A program made the position numbers and the translations under genes. DNA of 8,063 nt from Actinomycetales bacterium (GTDB lineage: Bacteria; Actinomycetota; Actinomycetes; Actinomycetales; Actinomycetaceae), in contig JAAZBW010000465.1 of the NCBI GenBank assembly GCA_012513625.1, forward strand, positions 1 through 8,063, written 5' to 3'. Below, piece by piece: positions 6,798 through 8,063 of this stretch (position 1 is the stretch's first letter; each line of letters begins with the position of its first letter). The notes beneath the pieces were generated by a model. That model ran no database searches. It was given only the letters and a program-made list of their open reading frames with translations, and was not told where the DNA came from.

Positions 6798-7580
6798 ATG
6801 AAACGGTTTGAAGGCAGGTCGATCATCATCACGGGCGGTGGCTCCGGTCTGGGAGAGGCCACGGCGGTGCGGCTCGCGAGTGAGGGAGCCCAGCTCACCC
6901 TCGTGGACCTCAACGCCGAGGGCCTCGAGCGGACGAAGGCCCTGATCGTGAAGGACGTCCCGGACGCCGAGTTGGAGATCATCACCGCGAACGTTACCCA
7001 GGAGGAGGACGTCAGGGGATTCGTGGAGCGCGCCATCGCGCGGTTCGGCAAAATCGACGGCTTCTTCAACAACGCCGGCATCGAAGGCAGACAGAACCTC
7101 ACCGAGAACTTCGGCCTGGACGAGTTCAGCAAGGTGGTGGCCGTCAACCTGAACGGCGTGTTCCTCGGCATGCAGTACGTGCTGAAGCACATGCGCGAGC
7201 AGGGCTCCGGCTCGGTGGTGAACACGGCGTCCGTCGGGGGAATCCGGGGCGTGGGCAACCAGTCCGGGTACGCGGCCTCCAAGCACGGCGTGGTGGGCTT
7301 GACCCGCAACTCGGCGCGGGAGTACGGGCAGTATGGCGTGCGCATCAACGCCATCGCGCCGGGCGCGATCTGGACCGCGATGGTCGAGGCCTCCCTCAAG
7401 CAGGTGGACCCGGTCAACCCGAAGGAGTACGGCCAGCAGTTCGTTGCTGTGAACCCGATGAAGCGGTTCGGGGAGCCGGAGGAGGTGGCGGGCCTCGTGG
7501 CGTTCCTCCTCTCCGACGACTCCACGTTCATCAACGCCGCAGTCATCCCGATCGACGGCGGCCAGTCCGCGATGTATTGA
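6798..7580 (+). CDS. Short-chain dehydrogenase/reductase, levodione reductase-like
   Basis: A classical SDR of 260 residues that would interconvert a (probably cyclic) ketone and secondary alcohol in the cytoplasm. Visible: cofactor loop TGGGSGLG (12-19), D37 after the second strand (favours NAD over NADP), NNAG (91-94), catalytic N117, S145, Y158 and K162. NNAGIEG, MREQGSG, NTASVGGIRG, NQSGYAASKHGVVGLTRNSA, RINAIAPGAIWT and the ending PIDGGQSA match, as I remember it, the levodione reductase of Corynebacterium aquaticum/Leifsonia nearly word for word, a far closer match than SDRs share in general. ATG 6798 is chosen over the in-frame ATG 6726: AGAGGAG at 6786-6792 lies 5 bases before it, and the 24 extra residues would be Arg/Pro-rich and unlike the family. 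Strong hairpins flank the gene, so it is probably monocistronic. Substrate is inferred from resemblance only. Confidence 0.93.
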   Translation: MKRFEGRSIIITGGGSGLGEATAVRLASEGAQLTLVDLNAEGLERTKALIVKDVPDAELEIITANVTQEEDVRGFVERAIARFGKIDGFFNNAGIEGRQNLTENFGLDEFSKVVAVNLNGVFLGMQYVLKHMREQGSGSVVNTASVGGIRGVGNQSGYAASKHGVVGLTRNSAREYGQYGVRINAIAPGAIWTAMVEASLKQVDPVNPKEYGQQFVAVNPMKRFGEPEEVAGLVAFLLSDDSTFINAAVIPIDGGQSAMY

Positions 7581-7593
7581 TCGACGACGGCGG

Positions 7594-7628
7594 AGCGCCC
7601 CGTGCCGGAGTGTCCGGTGCGGGGCGCT
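7594..7628 (+). terminator. Terminator hairpin after the short-chain dehydrogenase gene
   Basis: AGCGCCCCGTGCCGG (7594-7608) pairs with CCGGTGCGGGGCGCT (7614-7628): a 15-bp stem with two G-T wobbles and a 5-base loop, 13 bp after the stop. No T tract follows. The stem is very stable, and its right arm contains the same 11 bases, GGTGCGGGGCG, as the terminator after adhP. Confidence 0.75.
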
Positions 7629-7665
7629 GCCGCGTGGGTGGGCCGACGACGGAAGGCGGGCTCGC

Positions 7666-7818
7666 ATGGAAGAGCGCGATAGCGCCGAACGGGACGTGGC
7701 ATCGGATCTGAGGGATATCGACACGGGTTTCGGGGCTTGGGCTGGCTCCGAAGTGGACGCCGAAGCGTACGTGGAAGGCGTCCGGCCCGATCACCGGCTG
7801 GCGGCCGACGCAGGATGA
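7666..7818 (+). CDS. Possible small protein of 50 residues, unknown function
   Basis: An ATG-started frame ending in TGA (7816-7818) would encode a soluble, acidic 50-residue peptide with 14 Asp/Glu against 5 Arg and no Lys or Cys. It starts MEERDSAERD and ends RLAADAG. There is no membrane segment or recognised motif. GGAAGG at 7651-7656, 9 bases upstream, could be a ribosome binding site. About two thirds of its third codon positions are G or C, lower than in the main genes of the window, so it may be chance, a decayed remnant or a recently acquired small gene. It lies between the preceding terminator and the repeat-bearing region before the last gene. I do not recognise it; the balanced peptide composition is the main argument in favour. 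Confidence 0.3.
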   Translation: MEERDSAERDVASDLRDIDTGFGAWAGSEVDAEAYVEGVRPDHRLAADAG

Positions 7819-7868
7819 GTTCCGCCGTCGGAAATGGGTGCCGGTGCCCGTGTCGCGCGCCTTCCTCC

Positions 7869-7893
7869 GGACAAACAGCGACGCTACTTGTCC
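7869..7893. repeat. Inverted repeat GGACAA-N13-TTGTCC
   Basis: Two perfect 6-base arms, GGACAA (7869-7874) and TTGTCC (7888-7893), spaced 13 bases apart. The arms are short and could be chance, but the right arm recurs at 7915-7920. It may be a regulator site or part of a mobile-element end. Confidence 0.3.
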
Positions 7894-7914
7894 AAAGGGC
7901 CTTAGCTTCATGGG

Positions 7915-7960
7915 TTGTCCGTCCCGCTTGTCACATCCCTCTTTGTCAGGCTGGTTGTGA
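7915..7960 (+). repeat. Clustered direct repeats of TTGTC/TTGTG
   Basis: TTGTCC (7915-7920), TTGTCA (7928-7933), TTGTCA (7943-7948) and TTGTGA (7955-7960) follow each other at steps of 13, 15 and 12 bases, with a further TTGTCC at 7888. The cluster ends 21 bases before the start of the last gene. It could be a set of protein-binding sites controlling that gene or a transposase-binding end. The repeat unit is short and no partner end is visible. Confidence 0.35.
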
Positions 7961-7981
7961 GTCGGTTGGAGAGGAGTTGAG

Positions 7982-8063
7982 ATGACGATCAGTCTGGGTC
8001 GTACGGTCGCGGAGATCCGCGAGTTGGTGCATGAGTATCAGTTGCAGCCCTATGGGATGAAGG
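7982..8063 (+). CDS. Start of an unidentified gene (partial, possible transposase)
   Basis: An ATG preceded by GGAGAGGAG (7968-7976, 5 bases away), an excellent ribosome binding site, opens a frame that runs off the window after 27 codons. The peptide starts MTISLGRTVAEIRELVHEY and continues QLQPYGMK. A helix with EIRELVxEY followed by Q-P-Y-G vaguely recalls the start of some small actinobacterial insertion-sequence OrfA proteins, but this is an impression, not an identification. Codons such as AGT, GGT, CGT, TTG (twice), CAT and TAT (twice) are ones the upstream genes tend to avoid, which suggests different ancestry. The gene is very likely real; its function is unknown. Confidence 0.6.
   Translation, partial: MTISLGRTVAEIRELVHEYQLQPYGMK

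Larger units (their letters stand above)
7629..7981. other. 353-bp region without a convincing gene
   Basis: Between the terminator hairpin and the start of the last gene. It holds a possible 50-codon frame (7666-7818), a short inverted repeat (7869-7893) and repeated TTGTC words (7888-7960). The part from about 7870 on looks less GC-rich than the rest of the window. No clear -10/-35 pair was found, although the final gene needs a promoter in this stretch or one donated from outside. Confidence 0.6.

Noticed and set aside
7543..7911. Reverse-strand frame of 122 codons over the dehydrogenase end and the following gap
   Set aside because: It reads through a strong terminator hairpin and into the dehydrogenase gene, and no motif or ribosome binding site was seen.
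7737..7985. Forward frame of 82 codons, with an internal ATG at 7815 overlapping the small ORF's stop
   Set aside because: The translation is Arg/Pro/Cys-rich, runs through the repeat cluster and ends inside the last gene's start. It looks like chance.
7915..8063. Left end of an IS3-type insertion sequence
   Set aside because: The repeat cluster and peptide start are suggestive, but no terminal inverted repeat partner, target duplication or transposase catalytic motif is inside the window. It is kept as a finding and not called as a mobile element.

Overview
The window comes from a high-GC bacterium, almost certainly an actinobacterium. Coding sequences strongly prefer G or C at third codon positions, GTG starts and GTGA stop/start overlaps are used, purine-rich ribosome binding sites are clear, and a transporter permease is fused to its ATPase, an arrangement I associate with actinobacteria. 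The last dehydrogenase closely resembles, from memory, the levodione reductase of an actinobacterium formerly called Corynebacterium aquaticum (now Leifsonia). This hints at Micrococcales, but the genus cannot be fixed from sequence alone.

Left part (1-3750): the end of a solute-binding protein gene, then livH, a livM-livG fusion and livF. Together they encode a complete branched-chain-amino-acid-type (HAAT family) ABC importer: binding protein, two permease domains and two ATPase domains. The binding protein and livH are 39 bp apart, the next two junctions are 4-base GTGA overlaps, and an AMP-forming acyl-CoA synthetase gene (3762-5357) follows livF after only 11 bp. The five genes look like one operon. 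The linkage to a CoA ligase suggests that the imported compound may be a carboxylic acid that is then activated with CoA, rather than an amino acid.

Middle part (5358-7580): two oxidoreductase genes, each with its own leader. A zinc-dependent AdhP-type alcohol dehydrogenase lies behind a 236-bp gap with a possible operator and promoter. A levodione-reductase-like short-chain dehydrogenase lies behind a 196-bp gap with a strong hairpin terminator. Another strong hairpin follows the second gene, and the two hairpins share an identical 11-base right arm. The set (importer, CoA ligase, alcohol dehydrogenase, cyclic alcohol/ketone-type dehydrogenase) is compatible with catabolism of an alcohol, ketone or carboxylic acid, but no pathway can be assigned.

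Right edge (7581-8063): a 401-bp stretch without a convincing gene except a possible 50-codon ORF. It also holds short TTGTC-type repeats just before the start of a gene cut by the window end. That gene uses different codons from the rest and may mark the start of an accessory or mobile segment. I saw no tRNA, rRNA, CRISPR array or complete insertion sequence. Most of the window is ordinary catabolic and transport content; I did not find a clear new system.
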